This document shows, piece by piece, positions 35,059 through 43,776 of a stretch of 53,381 bases of DNA. Location of the stretch: NCBI GenBank assembly GCA_001701165.1, contig DAAP01000043.1, positions 1-53,381 on the forward strand, read 5' to 3'. How positions within the stretch are numbered: the first letter of the stretch is position 1; every line of letters begins with the position of its first letter. The notes beneath the pieces are model-generated. The model saw nothing but the letters and a program-made list of their open reading frames with translations. It had not been told where the DNA came from and searched no databases. The stretch is from Bacteroidales bacterium H4 (GTDB taxonomy: Bacteria; Bacteroidota; Bacteroidia; Bacteroidales; Muribaculaceae). The position numbers and the translations under genes are program-made.

Positions 35059-36399
35059 ATGAAAATTCTCCATACAGCCGATTGGCATCTGGGACACCTC
35101 CTATACGGTTGCAACCGTATAGACGAACATCGCTATGCCTGCCGTCAATTGATTGCCGTAGCTAAGGCCGAACAGCCTGACGCTGTGGTTATTGCCGGTG
35201 ATATATACGATGTGGCGACTCCTTCTGCCGAGGCTGAGAAACTTTTTGTAGAAACCATACTTGAACTTACGAAAGTCGTTTCGGAAGTGACTGTTGCGGC
35301 CATTGCCGGGAATCATGACAGCGCTCGCCGTCAGGATGCGCACAGCCCTCTGTGGGAGCGTGCCGGAGTGCATGTCGTAGGCGGCATCGTATCCAATGCT
35401 CTGTATGACGTCGAAAACTCCGAAAACATCGAGAGTTCTAATCCCGATACGGAAGCACCTTGTTCGGTGCTTGCCGAATCAGACGGCATACTGCGCGAAA
35501 AATATATTTTCGAAGTCCCCGGGCGCGGTTACATCATTGCTGTTCCGTATGCCAACCGTTATGTTGACCTTGGAAGTCTGTGCTCGCGCCTTACGGCGAT
35601 AGTCAGGCGCTTAAATGTCAATGATTTGCCCGTGGTTATGGTAGGGCATGCCACCGTGGACGAGCTGGTAGGCGCAAATCGGGTAGATTTGGTTGCGAGC
35701 TACGGCGGTGAGATTTCGGAAGTGCACAACGACGATGGCGCTGTGCATCCGGTCGTAGGCACAGTAGAGGGACGTTCCTTAGGAGTATGGGGCAACGGCT
35801 TCGACTATCTTGCTTTGGGACACATACATGGCCGATATGTGTATTATGATGACAATACGCACGCCACCGCTGCATATAGCGGCAGCCTGCTGCCTACGAG
35901 TTTCGATCAAGCATATGCGCCGCACGGGGTGTATATCGTGGACATTCCCGGACGCAAGCACGGACCTGTGACTATGACATTCCGGGAAATCAAGCCTCTA
36001 AGGCCGCTGGTGACCATTCCGAGCCTCGGCATGTATACATGGAATCAGGCCATGACCGCCCTCGAAGAATTTAACCCTGCATCCGTGTCATACGTGCGGT
36101 TGAACATTAAGCAAAAAGACGCTTTACCACAAGGCTTTATGATGCAGGCACGCAAGGCTGTCGAAGAACGCGGTTGCCGTTGCATCATTAGCACCGTCAA
36201 TTACGAGCGGCAATTAGATGACGCCGAAGGTGTGCCGGAGGATAGGACGCTCAGTTTCAGCGACTTTGAGCATAAAACGCCACAGGACATAGCGCGGATG
36301 TACGTCAGCGAGAGAAAATTGGCCAATTGGGACGCCGAGACACAGCGGCTGTTGCAGGTAGTCCTTGATGAAATAGACGAGGAGAACCGCAATAAATAA
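35059..36399 (+). CDS. sbcD: SbcD nuclease subunit (Mre11-type)
   Basis: Works with SbcC as an ATP-dependent nuclease that opens hairpins and trims double-strand break ends. The 446-residue protein begins MKILHTADWHLGH, the first metal-binding motif, followed by VIAGDIYDVATPSAEAE, GNHDSARR, GHATVDEL and LGHIHG in the usual order of Mre11 phosphoesterases. The start at 35059 is chosen because the family starts directly at this motif; a longer reading from 34984 adds 25 residues with no family support. The gene precedes sbcC by 89 bases, the usual pairing. Confidence 0.94.
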   Translation: MKILHTADWHLGHLLYGCNRIDEHRYACRQLIAVAKAEQPDAVVIAGDIYDVATPSAEAEKLFVETILELTKVVSEVTVAAIAGNHDSARRQDAHSPLWERAGVHVVGGIVSNALYDVENSENIESSNPDTEAPCSVLAESDGILREKYIFEVPGRGYIIAVPYANRYVDLGSLCSRLTAIVRRLNVNDLPVVMVGHATVDELVGANRVDLVASYGGEISEVHNDDGAVHPVVGTVEGRSLGVWGNGFDYLALGHIHGRYVYYDDNTHATAAYSGSLLPTSFDQAYAPHGVYIVDIPGRKHGPVTMTFREIKPLRPLVTIPSLGMYTWNQAMTALEEFNPASVSYVRLNIKQKDALPQGFMMQARKAVEERGCRCIISTVNYERQLDDAEGVPEDRTLSFSDFEHKTPQDIARMYVSERKLANWDAETQRLLQVVLDEIDEENRNK

Positions 36400-36488
36400 T
36401 TTGCATCACCGAAGCGCGGGCCTGTCGTCTTTGGCAAAAGGCGCGGATTGAGCCGCTTCATTAGTTTCCGTCAAAACCTCAATAACCG

Positions 36489-39400
36489 ATGAAAATCAAG
36501 AAAATAGCTATACACAACATTGCCACTGTCACCGATTGCGTACTTGATATGGAGCAGGCGCCGCTGCGAGCAGCCGATTTGGTGCTTATATGCGGAGAGA
36601 CCGGTGCCGGTAAGACGACCATACTTGACGCGATATGCTTGGCCTTATACGGCAAGGCTCCACGCATGGAAGACACCGATATGGTTGCTCGCCGAGGTGA
36701 GGCTGCCGAAGCAGACACTTCCGGATTGGGCATGGACGATGTGCGGCAGATGATGACCACCGGCACCTCCGAGTCTTGGGCGCTGATGTCGTTTGCAGTT
36801 AAGGACGGCGATGCTGACCGCACATACACTGCCGGGTGGTACTGCTCGTGCGCCAACGGGCGCACCTTTGATGCGTTCATCAAAGGTGTTGCCGGTCGAA
36901 AAGGTCGCAACAGCGGATATCGCGATGCCGCCAATTTTCTTGTGCCCGGCGATGTCGTCACCGAAGTCGGCACTGTAGCCGTGCGTGATGGCAAGGATGT
37001 CATAGATAAGCGTGTACATGACGAGGTTAAACGTATTGTTGGCTTGGATTTCAACCAATTTTGCCGCACAACGATGTTGGCGCAAGGCCAGTTCTCCAAG
37101 TTCTACAAGAGCTCGGATGCAGACAAGGGTGTGATACTCGAAAAAATACTGGGAAACAACGTGTACTCACGTGTCGGCAAACGTGTTTACGAAAAAACAC
37201 GAGAATATAAAAACGTCTGGGAACAGCTCAATGATCGCCTCGGCGATCTCAAGCCCATGACTGATGACGAGCGCCGAGCTGTCACCGAAGCCATTGCCGA
37301 GCAGGGAGTCGTGGCCGCATCTGCCGCCGCTCAATGTCATAGGATAGATACGCGCCTTGCGTGGCTGTCCACTGATGCCGACATCAAAGCCTCGGAGGCT
37401 GCCGCCGCCACCCGGAAAAAAGCGGCCGAAGAAGCCCTGACTACTCCGGAATACACTGCAGCAGCGGCACATGTGGCACTGTGCGATGATGCAGCCGCTG
37501 TTATCAATGTCCTTCGCGAAGTACAAGGCAATAAAAAACGGAGCTATGACAGCCGTAAGACGCTGGAAATGTGTGTAAAGAAACTTGCCGTCGCCTCTCG
37601 CGAACTCAGAGAGCAAAGTTCTCGTCTCGAGGCCGAAAAGGCCAAGCTGCGTGTCAATGAGGACGATTACGCCACCCGGGCATCGCAGCGCGAGGTGTTT
37701 GACCAAGACAAGCAATTTGTCGAGGCGCTCAATGCTATTGTTTTATCTGACAGCTCGATGCTGAAATATCGGCACGCCCTTGATGCGAAACGTAAGTCCG
37801 AGTCCGAGGCCGAGAATGCACAGGCCAAGGCCGAGAAAGACCTGAAAGCCGCGCAGAAAGCCGTGGATGAAGCAGTCTCGGCGGTCAAGGCCGGGGAGAA
37901 GAAACTGGCTACCTTGAAGCCCGAGGAGGTTAATGCCAACCGCGCCCGTCAGGCCGCACGCCGGGGAGGGTTGGTGTCGCTGCGTACAGCCGTCAGCGAA
38001 TTGCAAGTCCGCCGGGAAGAGAAGGCCGAGGCCGAGAAACACCTGAACGAATACAATGATGTCATCAGACAAAAATCCGATGCCATAGGCCGAATAGACC
38101 CATTGATAGATACGGCAGACAAGGTATTGAAGACGGTGGAAGATGCTTTTGCTTTGGCCAATATGGCCGCAGGCAAGGATTTGGACAAATTGCGTACACA
38201 TCTCGAAGTCGGGTGTATGTGCCCGTTGTGCCGACAGAAGATAGAACATGAATTGCCGCAGCGCAGCGACTTGGTGGACGAATGCAACGCCCTTAAGGAA
38301 CAAAAAGGCTCGGCTCAGAAAAATTTGGACGAATTACGCGATCGGCGCAACACCCTTGTCCGCCAAAAGACTACGGCTGAGGAAATGTGCAAGCAGGTTC
38401 GGTATTCGCTCGAAAAGACAAAGGCAGACATAGAAACGCGCCAAAAAGCCATAGACCGGGCTGTCAGCAATCTTCAAGTCGAGACGGGCGACATCGCGAC
38501 AATAGACGCTATAATTAAGACTTTGGATGACGAAGTTCGGCGTACCGAGGAAACCCTGCAGTCAATAAGCGAGGCTCAGAAGCAGTTGGATGCATTACGC
38601 AAGGAAGTGGATTGCTGCGTGACCGCTCGAGACAAGACTCGCGAAGAGCACGAGCAGTGTGTCAATGTACTTACAGATGTTCGGTCAGCCATCAAACAGA
38701 TAGATAAGGCGTTGACGGATGCCGAGACGACCAAGAACAAAGCGCAGAATACCATCTTGCTCATTGATGCGGGACACATCTTCGGCGACATTCGTGAAGT
38801 TTCGGGCCAAGTCGTAAGGGAAGCATACGCCGCCGCGCGTACCGCCGATAAAAAGCAAAAAGACCTGATAGACAGCCAACGGCACAACATCGAATTGCAC
38901 AGCCGTGCACTCGTCGAGATGCAGAAATTATATGCCCAAGCCAAAGATGCCATGCCCGAAAGCATGGTCGGAGAGGATGGTATCGGCGCCGATGCCGGAA
39001 CGCAAGCAGCCGCCGATTTTCCGACATCCGGTGATACGTTGACGGAAGCCGTCAGCGTAGACAGCCTCAATCGACTTATGCGAGACATTGCCGCGGCCAA
39101 GTATGCTTTGGATGAAATTGCGGCCAAGGCCAAGTCCTGTGAGGCGGCGTTGCAAGACTACCTTGGTGGCCATGACGGCACTTCACGCGACGAATTGGAG
39201 CATCTTGCAGCAGCGGATCCACGCGAGACTCTGCAGATGCGCAATATTGTCGGCAAGGCTCAACGGGCTGTCGGCGAGGCTTGTGCACGTCTCGCCGAGG
39301 CACAGCACCGTGCGGTCGAACATGCCAAAGTAGAAGGCAATGTCCCATTGACCGAAGTGGAGGGCGACGAAGCCACCGAGGCTGTGCGGCTGCTCCGGGA

Positions 39401-40052
39401 AGCAAAGACCGAGATGTCGCAACGCCGCGATGCCGCCAATGGCGAGATTGGCAAGCTGAACGAGCGACTCAAATCGGACGATACGCTGCACCGCGAACAT
39501 CAGGCATTGCTGGAGCGCGTGGCACAGGCCAAGACCGAGTATGACAAATGGGCACGCCTTAACAGCATACTCGGCGATTCAACCGGCGATCGCTTCCGCC
39601 GCATAGCTTTGAGTTTTGTTCTCGAGTCGTTGCTTGAACGCGCCAATGTCTATTTGCACAAGCTTACGCCGCAATACGACCTCGTGGGCGTGCGCGGTAC
39701 GCTCAATATTAATATTCGTGACATCGGTCGCGGCGGTGTTATTCGCTCGGGTAATACACCTTCAGGCGGTGAAACCTTCCTGGTGTCACTGGCGTTGTCG
39801 TTGGCGTTGAGCGAAATCAGCGACAGTCTTGCTGTGGACACCCTGTTTATTGATGAAGGCTTCGGCACGCTTAGCGGACAGCCATTGCATAATGCCGTGG
39901 AACTGTTGCAGTCTTTACAGCGTGATACTTGTCGCCGCGTGGTGCTCATCAGCCACAATGCCTCACTGCGTGAGATGATACCCGTGCAACTCCAACTTAC
40001 CAAGGACCCGTACACATGCACTTCGACGGTGCGGACGGTGGTCATGTCTTGA
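36489..40052 (+). CDS. sbcC: SbcC ATPase subunit (Rad50-type)
   Basis: The SMC-like partner of SbcD. The 1187-residue protein has the Walker A motif GETGAGKTTILDAICLALYG near residue 36, two long coiled-coil arms, a zinc-hook CPLC at residues 578-581 in the middle, the ABC signature SGGETFLVSLALS near residue 1093 and Walker B LFIDEGFGTLS near residue 1120. Two hooks join two molecules through one zinc. The protein is longer than E. coli SbcC (about 1050 residues). The coiled-coil regions are rich in Ala, Glu and Lys. Order sbcD-sbcC is typical. No odd base composition is seen. Confidence 0.94.
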   Translation: MKIKKIAIHNIATVTDCVLDMEQAPLRAADLVLICGETGAGKTTILDAICLALYGKAPRMEDTDMVARRGEAAEADTSGLGMDDVRQMMTTGTSESWALMSFAVKDGDADRTYTAGWYCSCANGRTFDAFIKGVAGRKGRNSGYRDAANFLVPGDVVTEVGTVAVRDGKDVIDKRVHDEVKRIVGLDFNQFCRTTMLAQGQFSKFYKSSDADKGVILEKILGNNVYSRVGKRVYEKTREYKNVWEQLNDRLGDLKPMTDDERRAVTEAIAEQGVVAASAAAQCHRIDTRLAWLSTDADIKASEAAAATRKKAAEEALTTPEYTAAAAHVALCDDAAAVINVLREVQGNKKRSYDSRKTLEMCVKKLAVASRELREQSSRLEAEKAKLRVNEDDYATRASQREVFDQDKQFVEALNAIVLSDSSMLKYRHALDAKRKSESEAENAQAKAEKDLKAAQKAVDEAVSAVKAGEKKLATLKPEEVNANRARQAARRGGLVSLRTAVSELQVRREEKAEAEKHLNEYNDVIRQKSDAIGRIDPLIDTADKVLKTVEDAFALANMAAGKDLDKLRTHLEVGCMCPLCRQKIEHELPQRSDLVDECNALKEQKGSAQKNLDELRDRRNTLVRQKTTAEEMCKQVRYSLEKTKADIETRQKAIDRAVSNLQVETGDIATIDAIIKTLDDEVRRTEETLQSISEAQKQLDALRKEVDCCVTARDKTREEHEQCVNVLTDVRSAIKQIDKALTDAETTKNKAQNTILLIDAGHIFGDIREVSGQVVREAYAAARTADKKQKDLIDSQRHNIELHSRALVEMQKLYAQAKDAMPESMVGEDGIGADAGTQAAADFPTSGDTLTEAVSVDSLNRLMRDIAAAKYALDEIAAKAKSCEAALQDYLGGHDGTSRDELEHLAAADPRETLQMRNIVGKAQRAVGEACARLAEAQHRAVEHAKVEGNVPLTEVEGDEATEAVRLLREAKTEMSQRRDAANGEIGKLNERLKSDDTLHREHQALLERVAQAKTEYDKWARLNSILGDSTGDRFRRIALSFVLESLLERANVYLHKLTPQYDLVGVRGTLNINIRDIGRGGVIRSGNTPSGGETFLVSLALSLALSEISDSLAVDTLFIDEGFGTLSGQPLHNAVELLQSLQRDTCRRVVLISHNASLREMIPVQLQLTKDPYTCTSTVRTVVMS

Positions 40053-40285
40053 TGCTGTTGCAGGCAGAGGCTCTGAGTTGTCATAAAGAAAAATGTTAAC
40101 AGTCATAATGTTCGTTGACGGACTTTTTGATAAGCCAAGCCGATGGCATTGAGACAGCATCGATTAGACGAGGCAAAACATATTGGTATTACTATCCCAA
40201 AGACATGGCGAGGGTAGACATGGCGAATGTGTATCGCTTAACACTCATTAACACGTAACAAGCGACATAATTCTTAAAAAATGTA

Positions 40286-40293
40286 TATTTTTG
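40286..40293 (+). promoter_or_regulatory. -7 box at the head of the kinase/phosphatase cluster
   Basis: TATTTTTG followed by C fits TAnnTTTG, in an A/T-rich stretch 63 bases before the first gene. No clear box is seen in the later gaps of the cluster (78, 162 and 95 bases), which supports one long transcript. The -33 element is unclear. The rest of the gap 40053-40355 shows nothing I can identify. Confidence 0.5.
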
Positions 40294-40355
40294 CGAATTA
40301 AAGACAGTCTCGGCGATGCGTGAGCGACTGTCGGCACAGCATATACGATACAGAC

Positions 40356-40568
40356 ATGAAAATATGCAGAAATTGCGGATGGCCCAATGGCGATGCTGAT
40401 ACCAAATGCGCCAAATGCGGAGGGCGATTGCCGGCTCGGCCTGATGCCGAAGAGCATAGGGCGTCAGGCACGAGCGTCCCGCCGTGCCGGCGGTGCGGAT
40501 ATCCCGTGTCGTCACTTTTGCGCCACTGTCCGGTGTGTCACGCCGCTTTGAATGTAAAAACGCATTGA
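40356..40568 (+). CDS. Small double zinc-ribbon protein
   Basis: A 70-residue protein made of two zinc ribbons joined by a charged linker: CRNCGWPNGDADTKCAKCG at the start and CRRCGYPVSSLLRHCPVCH at the end. Each has paired Cys or His ligands for one zinc. There is no membrane segment. Such ribbons often sit next to or inside kinases and FHA proteins in Bacteroidetes and may act as adaptors; this is inference. The ATG at 40356 is preferred over the GTG 36 bases earlier because the ribbon begins at once. It ends 19 bases before the first kinase, so co-translation is likely. Confidence 0.8.
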   Translation: MKICRNCGWPNGDADTKCAKCGGRLPARPDAEEHRASGTSVPPCRRCGYPVSSLLRHCPVCHAALNVKTH

Positions 40569-40587
40569 CCTTCACGCATATATCCAT

Positions 40588-41985
40588 ATGAGTAAAAACA
40601 ATTCCATAATAGCCCGGCGCTGTGACTTTGCAGTCGGTGACGTTGTAGACGACCGGTGGAAGGTGCAGGCTTTTTTGGGCGAGGGAACATACGGCAAGGT
40701 CTTTCGCGTGACCGATGCTGACGGTCTCGAGTATGCGCTCAAACTGTTGAAGGTCTGGGAAGTAATGCCTGCCGAGCGTGAAGGATTGCTGTGTCGTTTT
40801 GACCGTGAGTATGACACCTCGCGTATCGTCAGCCGCCACCTTGTGCATGCGTTGTCCAAGGGGACAGTCGAAGGCAATCCCTATATGGTGATGGAATACT
40901 GCGGCGGTGGCGACCTATGGCATGCCACCATAGAGCGCTCACCGGACCTGGCCTTGCTGTCGCGGCAAATTCTCGAGGGCCTCGGCGACCTTCATCGTGC
41001 CGGACGCGTCCATCGCGACCTCAAACCCGAGAATGTGCTGCTGCGCAATGATACATGGGCCATGCTCACCGATTTCGGCATCAGCGGAGATCAGAACAAT
41101 CGTATGACACGTCGCGGATGGTCGGGCGTGCCGCGCCAACGTTTTGGCACGGTGGCGTATATGCCTCCCGAGCAGCTTAATCCGCGGCGCGGCAACGCCA
41201 CGGTTCTGCCCACCACGGACATTTTCTCGTTTGGAGTGATGATATATCAGCTGTTGACGCGGATTTTACCCTTCGGACATCTGCGCAGCGATGAAGACAT
41301 GGCCCGCTATGTGCTCAATGTTCAGCGCGGGCAATGGAATCGCGAAGCCTTGCGCTCTGACATCCGCACTTCGGAGTGGCTTGACCTGGTCGAGGGTTGT
41401 CTTGTGCCCGACTTCAAGCACCGTATCAGTAGTGCCGAGGAGGTCGCGCGCCTTGTGCCCGGTGCCGAGGCAGCCGTACATGACACTTTGCGTGTGACTG
41501 CGGCGGCCGCAACGGCATCGGCGGATGATCCGGTCCTCGTGGCCACCTATGGCGACGATGCCGGCGAGACTTTTGACCTTGCGACCTTAGCCAAGGACTC
41601 CGACGTCATATACATGGGGCGCGAAGATGCTGACAGCAGGGTGGCCAATCATATACAGCTGCACGAAAGCGATAGTGCCTATATCTCGCGTCGCCACTGC
41701 ACCATAGAGCACGACCCATCGATGTATCGATGGATTGTCCGCGACGGACAATTTCGCGTGGACTGTCCGGTGGCGCAGCGCTCTACAGCCGTATTCCCCT
41801 GCGCCACATGCACCGCCACATGCGACCACACCGCGTCCTCGTCTTGGCATCCATCGCTCAACGGGACGTACATCAATTCGGATGAAGTCGATGCCGACGG
41901 GCATATCCTTACCATCGGCGACATCATCAGTATCGGCGACACCAAACTACGTGTCGAAAGCGTGATAAAGTCCACCGGTAAATAA
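40588..41985 (+). CDS. Ser/Thr protein kinase with C-terminal FHA domain
   Basis: A 465-residue cytoplasmic kinase of the eukaryote-like (Hanks) type. Motifs: glycine loop GEGTYG at 31-36, K52 in ALKLLK, HRDLKPENVLL with catalytic D144, DFG at 162-164, and MPPEQ as the APE equivalent. This is an RD kinase with all catalytic residues, so likely active. Residues about 340-462 form an FHA domain, which binds phosphothreonine: MGREDADSRVANHI, YISRRHCTIEHD and NGTYINSDE. A CATCTATC-like cysteine cluster interrupts the FHA domain near residue 412, an unusual insertion that may bind metal. There is no membrane span. It probably both writes and reads phosphorylation within the cluster. Confidence 0.93.
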   Translation: MSKNNSIIARRCDFAVGDVVDDRWKVQAFLGEGTYGKVFRVTDADGLEYALKLLKVWEVMPAEREGLLCRFDREYDTSRIVSRHLVHALSKGTVEGNPYMVMEYCGGGDLWHATIERSPDLALLSRQILEGLGDLHRAGRVHRDLKPENVLLRNDTWAMLTDFGISGDQNNRMTRRGWSGVPRQRFGTVAYMPPEQLNPRRGNATVLPTTDIFSFGVMIYQLLTRILPFGHLRSDEDMARYVLNVQRGQWNREALRSDIRTSEWLDLVEGCLVPDFKHRISSAEEVARLVPGAEAAVHDTLRVTAAAATASADDPVLVATYGDDAGETFDLATLAKDSDVIYMGREDADSRVANHIQLHESDSAYISRRHCTIEHDPSMYRWIVRDGQFRVDCPVAQRSTAVFPCATCTATCDHTASSSWHPSLNGTYINSDEVDADGHILTIGDIISIGDTKLRVESVIKSTGK

Positions 41986-42063
41986 TCATTAAGGGCTTTA
42001 AGATCTTACACGTAGAGTACAAAACAATACGAACACCAATAGAGTATCACATACGACATTACC

Positions 42064-43614
42064 ATGCCCAACGAATCCAACAACAGCGGACACAGCCTCG
42101 GCAGCTCCTTAGGCGCCGGGATAAAGTCCATATTCGGTGCCGGCGGTCGGCGCTATTATATCTTGGAGCACAAGACAGCCACTGCAGGCCATCGTGCCGG
42201 AGATGTTCGGCGTATCATAGTTGATTACATCGAAATAGGTCGCGATACCCGGTGCCAGATACGTTACGGCGAGGACTGTCCCACGGTCAGCCGTCGCCAT
42301 GCCGCCATATCCAAGGCTGAGGACGGCGAGACATGGCGTCTGACGCCGCTGTCTCATACCAACGACACTCTGGTCAACGGCAAGCGCGTCACAGCGCCGG
42401 TGCAACTGCATAATGGCGATGAAATACAGCTGTCTACCGATGGGCCGCGCTTGGGCTTCATCATGCCCGAGGGAGATCAGGGTCTGGTTCGCAGCATCGG
42501 GCTGTCGGCACGCTTGGGCCTCTTCCGTCGGCAGGCTTTGCGGCCTTATCGCCGCGCCATGGTCGCCATAGGAGTGCTTGTCGCGCTGCTCGCGGCAGCC
42601 GGCGTGTACTTTATCGTGCGCCAGCAAGGATTGATACGAGAGCAGCAACAGGCTCTGGAACAGGCTCGTGCAGCATATACGCGCGAAAAGGCGGTTCAGG
42701 ACTCGCTCATAGCGGCGCTTACGGCCGATAATGCCGCCTTGCGCGGCACCTTGGACGAGCGCATGTCCAACCTTGACGCTATGGGTCAGGCTATAGACGG
42801 CACTACCGAGACGCCGGTGACCATAGTGCCGCGTGGAGGAATGCCGCGCGTAGCTTCGCGTCGATACGATAACGGAGCCTTGGATCGTGCCTCGGCTTAT
42901 GTGTACTATATCAGTGCGGTAGCCATAGATGTGACTGACGAAGATGGCGCTGTGCGCCGTGTGCCGCTGGACGGTAGTGAGTCGCTGAGCGGATGGAGTG
43001 GCACGGGGTTCATGCTGCGTGACGGCCGTTTTGTGACGGCGCGGCACGTCATCGAGTCGTGGCTCTTCTGGAACGACCAGGAGGGACAAGATTTCACGCT
43101 CAATTTATTGGCAAACAATGGCGGAGCTGTTGTCGCCCATTTTGTGGCGACCTCGCCCACGGGTCGTACCATGCGCTTCAATTCCACTATGTTCCATACC
43201 AACGGCACACATGACCGGCGCATGACCACCGAGGACGGAGTTGTTGTCAGTCGTGCCAATACCGATGAAACCGATTACGCATGGTTTAATGCCGGAGGTT
43301 CGGGCCTGGATTTCGATGCCGCTGCCAGCAAGGACCTCGGACGCGGCACACGCCTGACCATATTGGGCTATCCGCTGGGTTTCGGGAGCGCCGGTGATGG
43401 TGCCATACAGCCGCTTTTAGGTACAGCCACGGTCAGCGTTCCCGGTCTGCGTGACGGTGTTATCTATACTACCGAGACATCCTTGGAACATGGTAATAGC
43501 GGTGGTCCCGTGTTCTATACTGACGCCGACGGCAACCTGCGAGTGGTGGGCATCGTAAGCGCTATAGCGGGGTCTTCGCTGGGATTTATAGTGCCACTGT
43601 CGGCTGTCAGGTGA
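42064..43614 (+). CDS. FHA domain - membrane span - trypsin-like serine protease fusion
   Basis: A 516-residue membrane protein joining a reader to an effector. The cytoplasmic N-terminal FHA domain (about 22-130) has IEIGRDTRCQI, TVSRRHAAI and NDTLVNGKR, the phosphothreonine-binding pattern. A single span lies at about 165-186, followed by a short Gln/Glu-rich coiled coil (187-230). The C-terminal part is a trypsin-like protease with H328 in TARHVIE, likely D404 in TDYAWF and S479 in HGNSGGPV, all placed as in DegP-type enzymes; no PDZ domain follows. The topology puts the protease in the periplasm. A phosphorylation signal bound inside may switch protease activity outside; that is inference. 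Confidence 0.9.
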   Translation: MPNESNNSGHSLGSSLGAGIKSIFGAGGRRYYILEHKTATAGHRAGDVRRIIVDYIEIGRDTRCQIRYGEDCPTVSRRHAAISKAEDGETWRLTPLSHTNDTLVNGKRVTAPVQLHNGDEIQLSTDGPRLGFIMPEGDQGLVRSIGLSARLGLFRRQALRPYRRAMVAIGVLVALLAAAGVYFIVRQQGLIREQQQALEQARAAYTREKAVQDSLIAALTADNAALRGTLDERMSNLDAMGQAIDGTTETPVTIVPRGGMPRVASRRYDNGALDRASAYVYYISAVAIDVTDEDGAVRRVPLDGSESLSGWSGTGFMLRDGRFVTARHVIESWLFWNDQEGQDFTLNLLANNGGAVVAHFVATSPTGRTMRFNSTMFHTNGTHDRRMTTEDGVVVSRANTDETDYAWFNAGGSGLDFDAAASKDLGRGTRLTILGYPLGFGSAGDGAIQPLLGTATVSVPGLRDGVIYTTETSLEHGNSGGPVFYTDADGNLRVVGIVSAIAGSSLGFIVPLSAVR

Positions 43615-43776
43615 CGACAATAGGCGTGCCCGACGACCGAAAAATCCGAATGACAACAAATGGGACGAAGACCGTCGCAGTGAAAACAATCCCGGTGTAA
43701 CAACATAATACCGCACACATCTCCACATATTGCTCCCCCAAGGAGTACCACTTCTCAAAAAAAACACAACAACAAT

